A DNA stretch of 50,636 nucleotides from an uncultured Sphingomonas sp. (GTDB taxonomy: Bacteria > Pseudomonadota > Alphaproteobacteria > Sphingomonadales > Sphingomonadaceae). A program made the position numbers and the translations under genes. Location of the stretch: positions 1-50,636 of the forward strand of contig NZ_CALMAW010000099.1 in assembly GCF_937859915.1 (NCBI RefSeq), read 5' to 3'. Shown here in pieces: positions 33,120-41,637 of the stretch; position 1 is the first letter of the stretch, and each line of letters starts with the position of its first letter. Below the pieces are notes generated by a model, which saw only the letters and a list, made by a program, of their open reading frames with translations, was not told the DNA's origin and ran no database searches.

Positions 33120-35948
33120 TTACTGGCCCGCCGGCGCCTTGACCACCTCGACAGGCAGCCCGAGCGTATCGAGCTGCGGCTTCACGCTCGCGGCATCGCC
33201 GACCACCACCCACACAAGCTGGTTCGGCCGGATATTGGCCCGCGCCGCGGCGTTGAGCTGGTCGACGGTGAGCGCCCGATACTTGTCCGCGATGTGCGCA
33301 TAATAATCGTCGGGCCGCTTGAGCAGATCGTTGCGCTGCATCGCGTCGAGCAGCGCCGCGCCATCCTCGAACTGGCCGGGAAGCTGGCGGATGCTGCGCT
33401 GGACGGTGCGGTCGCGTTCGTCCTGGGTCAGCGGCTGGGTGGTCAGGAATGCCGTCATGTCGGCGAGCATCGCCTGGATCGCGGGGCCGGTCTTGTCGGT
33501 CTGCACGGGCGCCGCGACCTGATAGGGGATGCGGCCGGCATAGCGCGCAATCCCCGACTGGACGCCGTAGGACCACGCCTTGGTCTCGCGGATGTCCATG
33601 TTGATCCGCGACAGGAAGCTGCCGCCGAGCGCGTCATTGGCGGCGATCAGCGGCAGCAGCTCGTCGGTGCCACGCGCGTCGAGCACCTCGCCCGCCTGCA
33701 CCACCGACTGCGGCGAGGCGCCGCGATCGAGCAGCACGATCCGCGGACGCGGTGCGGGCACGGTCGGCTCGGCCGGCTTGACCCCGACGGGCGCGGCCGG
33801 CTTCCAGCTGCCGAAACGCTGTTCGAGCATCGGCTTGAGCACGGCAAGCGGCTGATCGGAGACGATGAAGATCGCGGTATCGGCAGGCTGCAGCCAGCGA
33901 TCCTTGAACGCGACCAGATCGGCCCTGGTCAGTTTCGCGACCGCGGCGGGATCGCCATTGCCGCTGCCCGGCACCGCATAGGGGTGGCCGCGTCCGTAGA
34001 TCAGCGGGGGCAAGCTGCGCGCCGCAAGCCCCTGCGGATCGCTGATCTCGGCCTGGATCGCCGTCAACTGCTCGGTTTTGACGCGCGCGATCTCGGCGAA
34101 AGTGGGGTGAAGCATCACGTCGGCGAGCAGATCGAGCGCCGGCGAGAGGTTGGCGGTCAGCGTCGCGAGGTCGACCTCGGCGCGGTCCATCGACCCGCCC
34201 GCTGCGATCTTCGAGCCGAGCTCCTCCTGCGCGGCGGCGATGTCGGCGGACGAGCGCGTCGTCGTGCCCTCGTCGAGCAGGTTGAGCACCAGCGATTCGG
34301 TGCCGAGCGCGGTCTTGGGATCGGCAGAGAAGCCCGCGTCGAAGGTCAGCGCGAAGCGGCTGAGCGGCAGGCCGGGGCGCTGCGCATAGACGAGCGTGAT
34401 GCCGTTCGACAGCCGGTCGCGGGTGATGGCCGGATAGGTCAGGTCGACGATCTGGCCGACCGCGGGCGGCACGCGCTTCGGGCCGGCTACCGGCGCGGCA
34501 CCGCTGGCGGCGACCGCCTCAGCCGCCGGCACCGGCTTGAGATCGGCCTGGTGCGCCTTGGCCTCCTCATAGGGCGCGCGCTTGCCCGGCGCGACGGTGA
34601 GCGCATAGACCGGCCGCGTCAGCCAAATCTGCAGCGCCGCCTTGACCGAGGCCGGGGTCGCCGCGGCATATTGGGCGAGCTGCTTCTCGTAGAAGCCGGG
34701 ATCGTTCGCGAACACCGCCCCCTGCGCGAGCAGCGCCGCGCGGCCCGAAAAACCGCCGACCCTCTCGAGCCCGAACAGCCGGCCGGCAATCTCCTGCGTC
34801 ACCGCGCGGTGGATCTCGTCGGCGGTCGGGCCGTGCGCGACGAAGTCGGCGATCAGCGCGTCGAGCTGCCGGCCGACCAGCGCCGGATCGACCCCCGGCT
34901 TGACGTCGACGGTCACCTCGAACTCGCCGACGCGCTCGAGCGGGCCGACGCCCGCGCTGACCGAGACCGCGACGCCCTCCTTGCGCACCAGGACATTGTC
35001 GAGCCGCGAGCTGGCGAGGCCGCCGAGGATGCTCGCGGCGATGTCGAGCGGCACGCTCGCCGGATCGCTCCAGCCCGGGATCGCCCATTCGCGGTACAGC
35101 CGCGTCGTCGCGACCTGGTCGTGGAGCAGCTCGTCCTTGCGCGCCGCCAGCGTCGGCACCGCGGCAAGCGTCGGCGCGGGCTGCGGGCCGCGCGCGATGT
35201 CGCCGAAATATTTGTCCACCAAGAGCCGCGCGGTCGCGACGTCGATGTCGCCGGCAAGCACCAGCACCGCATTGTTGGGGCCATAATGACCCCGGAACCA
35301 GGCGCGGACGTCGCCGAGGCTGGCGGCGTCGAGATCGGCCATCGAGCCGATCGTGGTGTGATGATAGGGATTGCCCTCGGGAAACAGAGCCTGTTGCTCG
35401 GCATATTGGACGAGGCCGTAGGGCTGGTTGTCGTCCTGGCGCTTCTCGTTCTGGACGACGCCGCGCTGGCGGTCGAGCGTCGGCTGGCCGACCGCGCCGA
35501 GCAGATGACCCATGCGGTCGCTCTCCATGAACAGCGCGAGCGGCAACGCCGGGGTCGGAACGGTCTCGAAGAAGTTGGTGCGATCGAAGCTGGTGGTACC
35601 GTTATAATCGGTCGCCCCCACGCTCTCGAGCGGCTTGAAATAGTCGCCCGGCGCATTCTCCGATCCGTTGAACATCAGATGCTCGAACAGGTGGGCGAAG
35701 CCGGTCTTGCCGGCGGGCTCGTCCTTCGAGCCGGCATGATACCAGACCGACACCGCGACGACGGGCGCCTTGCGATCGGTCGAAACGATCACGCGGAGGC
35801 CATTGGCGAGCGTGAATTCTTGGTAAGGTAGCTTCACCTGGGCGGCGAGTTCGGCGAGCGGCGCCGGCTTGGCGCTCAGCTTCGGGGCGGCGGAGAGCGG
35901 TGCGAGCGCGACGGAGGCGAGCAACAGAATAGGCAGAGAGAAACGCAT
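33120..35948 (-). CDS. Exported two-domain M16 metalloprotease (insulinase/pitrilysin family)
   Basis: Large zinc protease with a signal peptide (RFSLPILLLASVALAPLSA), predicted periplasmic. The inverted zinc motif HLFEH is at residues 86-90 in TGFAHLFEHLMFNGSENAPG, where H86 and H90 bind zinc and E89 is the catalytic base. The second half (from about residue 490) is a related M16 fold without HxxEH, as in fused two-domain family members. At 942 residues the size fits. A start at 35948 places the signal peptide at the N-terminus; an upstream ATG at 36011 would add 21 residues. The substrate is unknown; peptide degradation is likely. Confidence 0.93.
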   Translation of the reverse strand: MRFSLPILLLASVALAPLSAAPKLSAKPAPLAELAAQVKLPYQEFTLANGLRVIVSTDRKAPVVAVSVWYHAGSKDEPAGKTGFAHLFEHLMFNGSENAPGDYFKPLESVGATDYNGTTSFDRTNFFETVPTPALPLALFMESDRMGHLLGAVGQPTLDRQRGVVQNEKRQDDNQPYGLVQYAEQQALFPEGNPYHHTTIGSMADLDAASLGDVRAWFRGHYGPNNAVLVLAGDIDVATARLLVDKYFGDIARGPQPAPTLAAVPTLAARKDELLHDQVATTRLYREWAIPGWSDPASVPLDIAASILGGLASSRLDNVLVRKEGVAVSVSAGVGPLERVGEFEVTVDVKPGVDPALVGRQLDALIADFVAHGPTADEIHRAVTQEIAGRLFGLERVGGFSGRAALLAQGAVFANDPGFYEKQLAQYAAATPASVKAALQIWLTRPVYALTVAPGKRAPYEEAKAHQADLKPVPAAEAVAASGAAPVAGPKRVPPAVGQIVDLTYPAITRDRLSNGITLVYAQRPGLPLSRFALTFDAGFSADPKTALGTESLVLNLLDEGTTTRSSADIAAAQEELGSKIAAGGSMDRAEVDLATLTANLSPALDLLADVMLHPTFAEIARVKTEQLTAIQAEISDPQGLAARSLPPLIYGRGHPYAVPGSGNGDPAAVAKLTRADLVAFKDRWLQPADTAIFIVSDQPLAVLKPMLEQRFGSWKPAAPVGVKPAEPTVPAPRPRIVLLDRGASPQSVVQAGEVLDARGTDELLPLIAANDALGGSFLSRINMDIRETKAWSYGVQSGIARYAGRIPYQVAAPVQTDKTGPAIQAMLADMTAFLTTQPLTQDERDRTVQRSIRQLPGQFEDGAALLDAMQRNDLLKRPDDYYAHIADKYRALTVDQLNAAARANIRPNQLVWVVVGDAASVKPQLDTLGLPVEVVKAPAGQ

Positions 35949-36043
35949 CGAGATCGCACCTTGTGGGGAACGGCAGATGCGCCAGCATAGGGCCGCGGCG
36001 CGCGACGGCAACGATTAGGAGTGACGCAGCTCTAAGCTCGAAC

Positions 36044-36156
36044 CGTCATTCCCGCGAAGGCGGGAATCCATAAACGCTGCGTTTGACCATCGGGTGCTGC
36101 GTCCATGGATTTTGGATCAAGCCTGTCCTGAGCCTGTCGAAGGGTCCGGGATGAAG
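36044..36156. repeat. Family-B palindromic element interrupted by a family-E fragment
   Basis: Starts CGTCATTCCCGCGAAGGCGG, includes ATCCATAAACGCTGCG, and ends GGATCAAG then TCCGGGATGA. Compared with the copy at 21893-21982, a 23-base piece (36122-36144, containing GTCCTGAGCCTGTCGAAGGG) is inserted exactly between GGATCAAG and TCCGGGATGA. This piece resembles the family-E arm at 30888-30908. It is the only notable content of the 302-bp gap at 35949-36250. Confidence 0.85.
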
Positions 36157-36250
36157 AAGCAGAAAGGATAGCCGAGGCGGGCCCGCGACGGCTTGGCGAC
36201 GCCGCCGCATTGCGCCACTCCTGCACCCAAACCCTTGACGGAGACTCCCG

Positions 36251-36793
36251 ATGGCCAAGCGCCCCTCGCTGCCCGATCTCGCCCGCCGCTATCTCGCCAA
36301 GGAACCGCACACGCTCGATCCCGAGGAGCGCAACGTCCTTGCGAGCTTCGAGGCGCGTCGCCCGATCAGCCGCGACGCCGCCGACATCGAGGAGGCGACC
36401 TCGACCTTCTGGGACCGGCTCGCCGACAAGGTCGCGGCGGTCGGCGGCTCGTGGGGTTTCATCTTCACCTCGCTGACCATCCTGGTCGCCTGGATGGTGC
36501 TCAATTCGGATGTGCTGTCGCATTGGAACAAGGCGTTCGATCCCTATCCCTACATCTTCCTCAACCTGATGCTGTCGATGATCGCGGCGCTGCAGGCACC
36601 CATCATCATGATGAGCCAGAATCGCGCGGGCGATCGCGATCGGGTGGCGGCCAGCCATGATTATGAGGTCAATCTGCGCGCCGAACTCGAGATCATGCGG
36701 CTGCACGAGAAGATCGACCTGCTCGTCGCCCGCCTGGCGCGCGAGGAAGCGACGGGGATCGCGATCCGTGGGCCGATCGACGATATCGTCTAG
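36251..36793 (+). CDS. DUF1003 family membrane protein
   Basis: A 180-residue membrane protein of the DUF1003 family. The characteristic core is FWDRLADKVAAVGGSWGFIFTSLTILVAWMVLN (first helix) followed by FDPYPYIFLNLMLSMIAALQAPIIMMSQNRAGDRDR. A soluble C-terminal helix (YEVNLRAELEIMRLHEKIDLL) follows, typical of the family. The family has no agreed function. It converges on the TauD-like gene with only a 6-bp gap and marks the boundary between housekeeping and accessory regions. Confidence 0.9.
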   Translation: MAKRPSLPDLARRYLAKEPHTLDPEERNVLASFEARRPISRDAADIEEATSTFWDRLADKVAAVGGSWGFIFTSLTILVAWMVLNSDVLSHWNKAFDPYPYIFLNLMLSMIAALQAPIIMMSQNRAGDRDRVAASHDYEVNLRAELEIMRLHEKIDLLVARLAREEATGIAIRGPIDDIV

Positions 36794-36799
36794 CCTGGA

Positions 36800-37768
36800 T
36801 CAGGCGTCCGTACGGCGGGCCGGCTGTGGCGGCCGGAAGGCGGCCTTGCGCCACGGCGCGTCGGGCACCTCCTCCGCATCGGGGACCGCAAAGCGGAGAT
36901 AGCCGAAGAAGGAGGCAATCCGGCGTTCGTCGGGATCGAGGATCGCGGTGCGGCCGTGCATGAAGCGGCTGTTGTCGAGCATCAGCAGGTCGCCCGTCTG
37001 CCACACGATCCCCGCGCTCAGCCGATCGCCGACATCCTTGATTGCCCACAGCCAGGGTTCGGGCACGGGTTGCCCGTCGTCGAGCAGCGGATAGGTCGGG
37101 ATGCCGTTGAAGAAGGTCGAGAACAGCAGGAAATTGCCGAACGCCGCCGCATCCGCGAACATCGGCTTATGCAGCGCGGGCCGGGAGAAGGCGCGGACGA
37201 TGCCGTCGGACGTGCGCCGGAAGACATAGGGGCATGGCGGCGGCGGGGATGCGAGCAAGGCGTCGTCGGGAGTGGCCGTGCCCAGCCAATAGAGCAGCAC
37301 TTCGGGCGCTGCGCGTTGGATGTAAAGCAGCCGCCGCCGGGTCAGCCCCGCCCGCACCGCCTCGGGCAGGTGACGAACCAGCTCGATACCGTCGCAGATC
37401 GTCGTCGCCCCCTGCGTGCGCGGCGCCTGGAAGCAGGCGAAGAAACAGACGTCGGGCTTCCATGGCTCGCGCGAGAGTTCGGGATGAAGCGGAAAGGCGG
37501 CGCTGCCGCCATTGACCGACTGGATGTTGGCGGCCTCGTCGAGCAATTGGCGGTCCGGGCTTTCGTTGAGTACCGAACTCGCGCAGAACTGGTCCGCGAA
37601 ACCGCGGAAAGCCGCGAAATCGGTGGTGAACCCACGCAGAAGCAGCGCGCCGTGGCGCCGGTACAAGGCGGCGACTGTAGCGGGATCGAGATCGAGCACA
37701 TCGGCCTCGCCCCGCGCGGTTACGAGCACATAGGGACGGCCCGCGCCGGGCAGGGATATATCAGCCAT
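36800..37768 (-). CDS. TauD/TfdA-like Fe(II)/2-oxoglutarate dioxygenase
   Basis: Non-heme iron oxygenase of the TauD/CAS-like fold, 322 residues, cytoplasmic. The iron triad is likely His95, Glu97 (FPLHPELS; H-x-E where many have H-x-D) and His271 (DNSRFMHGRTA). The 2-oxoglutarate-binding Arg is Arg282 or 283 in DERRIASFFGYL. The N-terminal ALLLRGFTTDF is also family-like. The substrate is unknown; relatives act on taurine, amino acids, or peptides and carrier-bound residues (clavaminate-synthase group). It is divergent, by 103 bp, from a P-loop sulfotransferase-like gene, the same layout as the pair at 45-48 kb. Confidence 0.82.
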   Translation of the reverse strand: MADISLPGAGRPYVLVTARGEADVLDLDPATVAALYRRHGALLLRGFTTDFAAFRGFADQFCASSVLNESPDRQLLDEAANIQSVNGGSAAFPLHPELSREPWKPDVCFFACFQAPRTQGATTICDGIELVRHLPEAVRAGLTRRRLLYIQRAAPEVLLYWLGTATPDDALLASPPPPCPYVFRRTSDGIVRAFSRPALHKPMFADAAAFGNFLLFSTFFNGIPTYPLLDDGQPVPEPWLWAIKDVGDRLSAGIVWQTGDLLMLDNSRFMHGRTAILDPDERRIASFFGYLRFAVPDAEEVPDAPWRKAAFRPPQPARRTDA

Positions 37769-37871
37769 CAGGCCGCTCGGTTCGCGTCGTTCGGCATCGC
37801 CTTCTGCTCATAGCCGAAGGCGAAACCCGCGCCTATACCGAGCCGATGGCTCTTTCCGACCGCTCCGCTGC

Positions 37872-38921
37872 GTGACCGTGCCGCTGACCGCCGACGCGCT
37901 GTTCGCCACACCCGACCAGTATTTCTTCGCCTTCGAGGCGGAGGAGGCGCTGTTCCTTCCGGTCGACCGCGACGTCTATCACCGCTCGTTATTTCTCGAC
38001 GATCGCATCGCGCTGGAGGCGGCCGAGATACGGTCGATGCCCACGCAGGCGCTCGCCGCCCACCGGGCCGCGAGCGGCGATCCTCTGCCCCGTATCGGCT
38101 GGATCTTTCATATCGCGCACTGCGGGTCGACCTTGCTGGCGCGCGCCTTGGACCGGCGCGACAGTTCGTTGGTGCTGCGCGAGCCATTGCCGCTGCGCCA
38201 ATTGGGCGTCGAGGCTGCCGTGATCCCGCAGGCGGTCGAGTCCGCGTCCTGGCGGGAGCGCCTGCGGTTGGCGGTTGCGCTGGCGGGGCGGCGCTATCGC
38301 TCGGACGCGCCGACGCTCGTTAAGGCCAATGTGCCGGTGAACATGATCCTCCTTCCGCTCATGGCGCTCGATCCGGCCGCGCCGGGCATTCTGCTTCATC
38401 ATCCGCTCGAACCCTATCTGCTGGCGATCCTGCGCAGCGATGCGCATCGCGACTGGGTGATGCGCGTCACCCACGAGATCGCGCCGGCAATCACGGCTTG
38501 GGCGGGCCCGATCGCAGGGGCCGACGTGGTCGAGCGCGCGGCGGCTCTGTGGCTTGCGCAGATGCGCATCTACGACGCGGCGCTGGCGCGTCATCCCTCG
38601 CTCCGCTCGCTGGCGGCGATCACCCTGTTCGAGACGCCGCCACCGGTGTTGGAGGCGGCGGCCGATCATCTGGGTGTCACGATGGCAGCCGATGCGATCG
38701 ATGAGACCGTGTCTGGGCCCCTATTCGCGTCACACGCCAAACAGCCCGGCCAAGCGTTCGATAACAATGTCCGCCGCGACCGCGAGACGCAGCTCGCCCG
38801 GATCCTGCGGCCCGACCTCGATCGCGCGCGACGGTGGATCGACGAGCGGCGCCAGGATTTTCCGTTCCCGGAGCGGCTGGCGCGGCCTTTGCTCGGCGCG
38901 GGCACGATGTTGATCGGGTGA
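37872..38921 (+). CDS. P-loop sulfotransferase-like protein (copy A)
   Basis: A 349-residue soluble protein paralogous to the product at 46824-47849. The key block at residues 76-106 is GWIFHIAHCGSTLLARALDR, then LREPLPL. It aligns with the 5'-phosphosulfate loop of sulfotransferases (usual form R-S-G-T-T-L-L followed by E-P), but with HCGST in place of the usual RSGTT. Further on, VKANVPVN (about 150) and ILLHHPLEPYLLAILR fit the region that normally reads R-D-P-R in sulfotransferases, here lacking those Arg/Asp. So the fold is likely and the chemistry uncertain: sulfotransferase, kinase or an inactive relative. It ends 78 bp before clpB. Confidence 0.6.
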   Translation: MTVPLTADALFATPDQYFFAFEAEEALFLPVDRDVYHRSLFLDDRIALEAAEIRSMPTQALAAHRAASGDPLPRIGWIFHIAHCGSTLLARALDRRDSSLVLREPLPLRQLGVEAAVIPQAVESASWRERLRLAVALAGRRYRSDAPTLVKANVPVNMILLPLMALDPAAPGILLHHPLEPYLLAILRSDAHRDWVMRVTHEIAPAITAWAGPIAGADVVERAAALWLAQMRIYDAALARHPSLRSLAAITLFETPPPVLEAAADHLGVTMAADAIDETVSGPLFASHAKQPGQAFDNNVRRDRETQLARILRPDLDRARRWIDERRQDFPFPERLARPLLGAGTMLIG

Positions 38922-38940
38922 GCCGACCGCTCGCCTGGCT

Positions 38941-38968
38941 CTTGTGTTGCATATAAGCCACACCATAT
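38941..38968 (+). promoter_or_regulatory. Predicted RpoH (sigma-32) promoter of clpB
   Basis: CTTG (38941-38944) and CACCATAT (38961-38968) match the heat-shock boxes CTTGAAA and CCCCATNT in core positions, with a 16-base gap. The clpB ATG lies 31 bp downstream, and GGGGAG (38989-38992 region) provides the ribosome site. Heat-shock control of clpB is well established in proteobacteria. Confidence 0.65.
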
Positions 38969-38999
38969 CGCGGCGGACCGTTTCCAAGGGGAGCATTTG

Positions 39000-41579
39000 A
39001 TGGACCTCGAAAAATTCACCGATCGCGCGAAAGGCTTTCTCCAGTCCGCGCAGACTGTTGCGATCCGCATGAACCACCAGCGCATCGCCCCCGAGCATCT
39101 GCTCAAGGCCCTGCTCGAAGACAGCGAAGGCATGGCATCTGGCCTGATCGCCAAGGCCGGCGGCGACGCCAGGATCGCCTTGCGGGACACAGATGCCGCG
39201 CTCGGGAAAATCCCGCAGGTGTCGGGCGGCGGTGCGCAGCAGACGCCCCAGCTCGACAATGATCTCGTCCGCCTGCTCGATACCGCCGAGCAGGTCGCCA
39301 AGAAGGCGGGCGATTCCTACGTCACCGTCGAGCGGCTGCTGCTCGCCTGTGCGCTGTCGACGAGGACCATCGCGGGCAAGGCGCTCGCCGCCGCCGGGGT
39401 CACGCCCGAGGGGATCAACGCCGCGATCGTCGATCTGCGCGGCGGCCGCACCGCCGACACCGCGTCGGCCGAAGACCGCTACGACGCGCTCAAAAAATTC
39501 GCGCGCGACCTGACCGAGGCGGCGCGCAGCGGAAAACTCGACCCGGTGATCGGTCGCGACGAGGAGATCCGCCGCACCATCCAGATTCTGGCGCGACGCA
39601 CCAAGAACAACCCGGTGCTGATCGGCGACCCCGGCGTCGGCAAGACCGCGATCGCCGAAGGGCTCGCCCTGCGCATCGCCAATGGCGACGTCCCCGACAC
39701 GCTCAAGGACCGCAAGCTGATGGCGCTCGACATGGGCTCGCTCATCGCCGGCGCCAAATATCGCGGCGAGTTCGAGGAGCGGCTCAAGGGCGTGCTCGAC
39801 GAGGTCAAGGGCGCCGACGGCCAGATCGTGCTGTTCATCGACGAGATGCACACGCTGATCGGCGCGGGCAAGTCCGAGGGTGCGATGGACGCGGGCAATC
39901 TTTTGAAGCCCGCGCTCGCTCGCGGCGAGCTGCACTGCATCGGTGCCACCACGCTCGACGAATATCGCAAATATGTCGAGAAGGACCCCGCGCTGCAGCG
40001 GCGCTTCCAGCCCGTCTTCGTTGGCGAGCCGACGGTCGAGGACACGATCTCGATCCTGCGCGGCCTGAAGGAGAAGTACGAGCTGCACCACGGCGTGCGG
40101 ATCACCGACGGCGCGATCGTGGCCGCGGCGACGCTCTCCAATCGCTACATCACCGACCGCTTCCTCCCCGACAAGGCGATCGACCTGATGGACGAGGCCG
40201 CGTCGCGGCTGCGCATGGAGGTCGAGTCCAAGCCCGAGGAGATCGAGACCCTCGACCGGCGGATCATCCAGCTCAAGATCGAACGCGAGGCGCTCAAGCG
40301 CGAGCAGGACCAGCCGTCGCGCGATCGGCTCACGACGCTCGAAGGCGAGCTTGCCCGGCTCGAGGAGGAGTCCGACGCGCTCACCACCCGCTGGCAAAGC
40401 GAGAAGGAAAAGATCCAGGCCGGCGCCAAGCTCACCGAACAGCTCGACGCGGCGCGGCTCCAGCTTGAGCAGGCGCAGCGCGCGGGCGATCTCGCCAGGG
40501 CGGGCGAGCTCTCCTACGGCGTCATCCCCGGGCTCGAGCGCCGGCTCGCCGAGGCCGCCGACGCGTCGCAATCCGCGATGCTGCGCGAGGAGGTGACCAG
40601 CGAGGACATCGCCGGGATCGTCGCGCGCTGGACCGGCATACCGATGGAGCGGATGCTGGCGGGCGAGCGCGAGAAGCTGCTCCGGATGGAAGAGACGATC
40701 GGCAAGCGCGTGATCGGCCAGGCGCAGGCGGTCGAGGCGGTGTCACGCGCGGTGCGCCGGTCGCGCGCCGGCCTGCAGGATCCCAACCGGCCGCTCGGCT
40801 CCTTCCTGTTCCTCGGGCCGACGGGGGTCGGCAAGACCGAGCTGACCCGCGCGCTCGCCGGCTATCTGTTCGACGACGACAGCGCGATGGTCCGCATCGA
40901 CATGTCCGAATATATGGAGAAGCATTCGGTCGCGCGGCTGGTCGGCGCCCCCCCGGGCTATGTCGGCTATGAGGAGGGCGGCACGCTGACCGAGGCGGTG
41001 CGGCGGCGACCGTATCAGGTGGTGCTGTTCGACGAGGTCGAGAAGGCGCATCCCGATGTGTTCAACATCCTGTTGCAGGTGCTCGACGACGGGCGGCTGA
41101 CCGACAGCCAGGGCCGCACGGTCGACTTCACCAACACGATCATCGTGCTGACCTCCAACTTGGGCTCGCAGTTCCTCACCTCGCTCGGCGAGGACCAGCC
41201 GGTGGCGAGCGTCGAGCCCCAGGTGATGGAGATCGTGCGCGCGCATTTCCGGCCCGAATTTCTCAACCGGCTGGACGAGATCATCCTGTTCCACCGGCTC
41301 GGCGCGGGCCACATGGCGCCGATCGTCGACATCCAGGTGGCGCGGATCGGCAAGCTGCTGGCGGATCGCAAGATCGTGCTCGATCTGACCGATGCGGCGC
41401 GCGCGTGGCTGGGGCGGGTCGGCTATGATCCGGTCTACGGTGCGCGGCCCCTGAAACGGGCAGTGCAGCGCTATCTGCAGGATCCGCTCGCCGACATGCT
41501 GCTGCGCGGCGAGGTGCCCGACGGTGCCACCGTTGCTGTCGACGAGGGCGACGGCGCGCTGAAGCTCGGCGTCGCGTGA
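39000..41579 (+). CDS. clpB: ATP-dependent disaggregase chaperone ClpB
   Basis: Hexameric AAA+ chaperone that, with DnaK, pulls proteins from aggregates. The N-domain ([27 protein letters not shown]) is followed by nucleotide-binding domain 1 with Walker A GDPGVGKT near residue 204, the coiled-coil middle domain (about 400-520), and nucleotide-binding domain 2 with [14 protein letters not shown] and the pore motif around GYVGYEEGG. Length 859 residues, as expected. I start at the ATG at 39000; an in-frame TTG lies one codon upstream. A sigma-32-like promoter precedes it. It converges on a TonB-receptor gene whose terminator lies just past the clpB stop. Confidence 0.97.
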   Translation: MDLEKFTDRAKGFLQSAQTVAIRMNHQRIAPEHLLKALLEDSEGMASGLIAKAGGDARIALRDTDAALGKIPQVSGGGAQQTPQLDNDLVRLLDTAEQVAKKAGDSYVTVERLLLACALSTRTIAGKALAAAGVTPEGINAAIVDLRGGRTADTASAEDRYDALKKFARDLTEAARSGKLDPVIGRDEEIRRTIQILARRTKNNPVLIGDPGVGKTAIAEGLALRIANGDVPDTLKDRKLMALDMGSLIAGAKYRGEFEERLKGVLDEVKGADGQIVLFIDEMHTLIGAGKSEGAMDAGNLLKPALARGELHCIGATTLDEYRKYVEKDPALQRRFQPVFVGEPTVEDTISILRGLKEKYELHHGVRITDGAIVAAATLSNRYITDRFLPDKAIDLMDEAASRLRMEVESKPEEIETLDRRIIQLKIEREALKREQDQPSRDRLTTLEGELARLEEESDALTTRWQSEKEKIQAGAKLTEQLDAARLQLEQAQRAGDLARAGELSYGVIPGLERRLAEAADASQSAMLREEVTSEDIAGIVARWTGIPMERMLAGEREKLLRMEETIGKRVIGQAQAVEAVSRAVRRSRAGLQDPNRPLGSFLFLGPTGVGKTELTRALAGYLFDDDSAMVRIDMSEYMEKHSVARLVGAPPGYVGYEEGGTLTEAVRRRPYQVVLFDEVEKAHPDVFNILLQVLDDGRLTDSQGRTVDFTNTIIVLTSNLGSQFLTSLGEDQPVASVEPQVMEIVRAHFRPEFLNRLDEIILFHRLGAGHMAPIVDIQVARIGKLLADRKIVLDLTDAARAWLGRVGYDPVYGARPLKRAVQRYLQDPLADMLLRGEVPDGATVAVDEGDGALKLGVA

Positions 41580-41580
41580 C

Positions 41581-41611
41581 AAAGAAAGGGCGGCTCCGGT
41601 GGGAGCCGCCC
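41581..41611 (-). terminator. Intrinsic terminator of TonB receptor A
   Basis: Perfect 10-bp stem GGGCGGCTCC / GGAGCCGCCC with a 4-base loop (GGTG), flanked by AAAGAAA on the plus strand, which is TTTCTTT after the hairpin on the minus strand. It lies downstream of the receptor stop at 41638. It overlaps the end of the clpB transcript and may also stop that. Confidence 0.85.
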
Positions 41612-41637
41612 TGCAGTCTGTACCGGATTTTCTCGCG

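Noticed and set aside
33105-35831. A 908-codon open frame on the plus strand opposite the M16 protease gene
   Set aside because: In high-GC DNA the antisense frames stay open by codon bias. The predicted product has no recognisable domain and is Arg/His-rich, whereas the minus-strand protein has a signal peptide, HLFEH and full-length family similarity.
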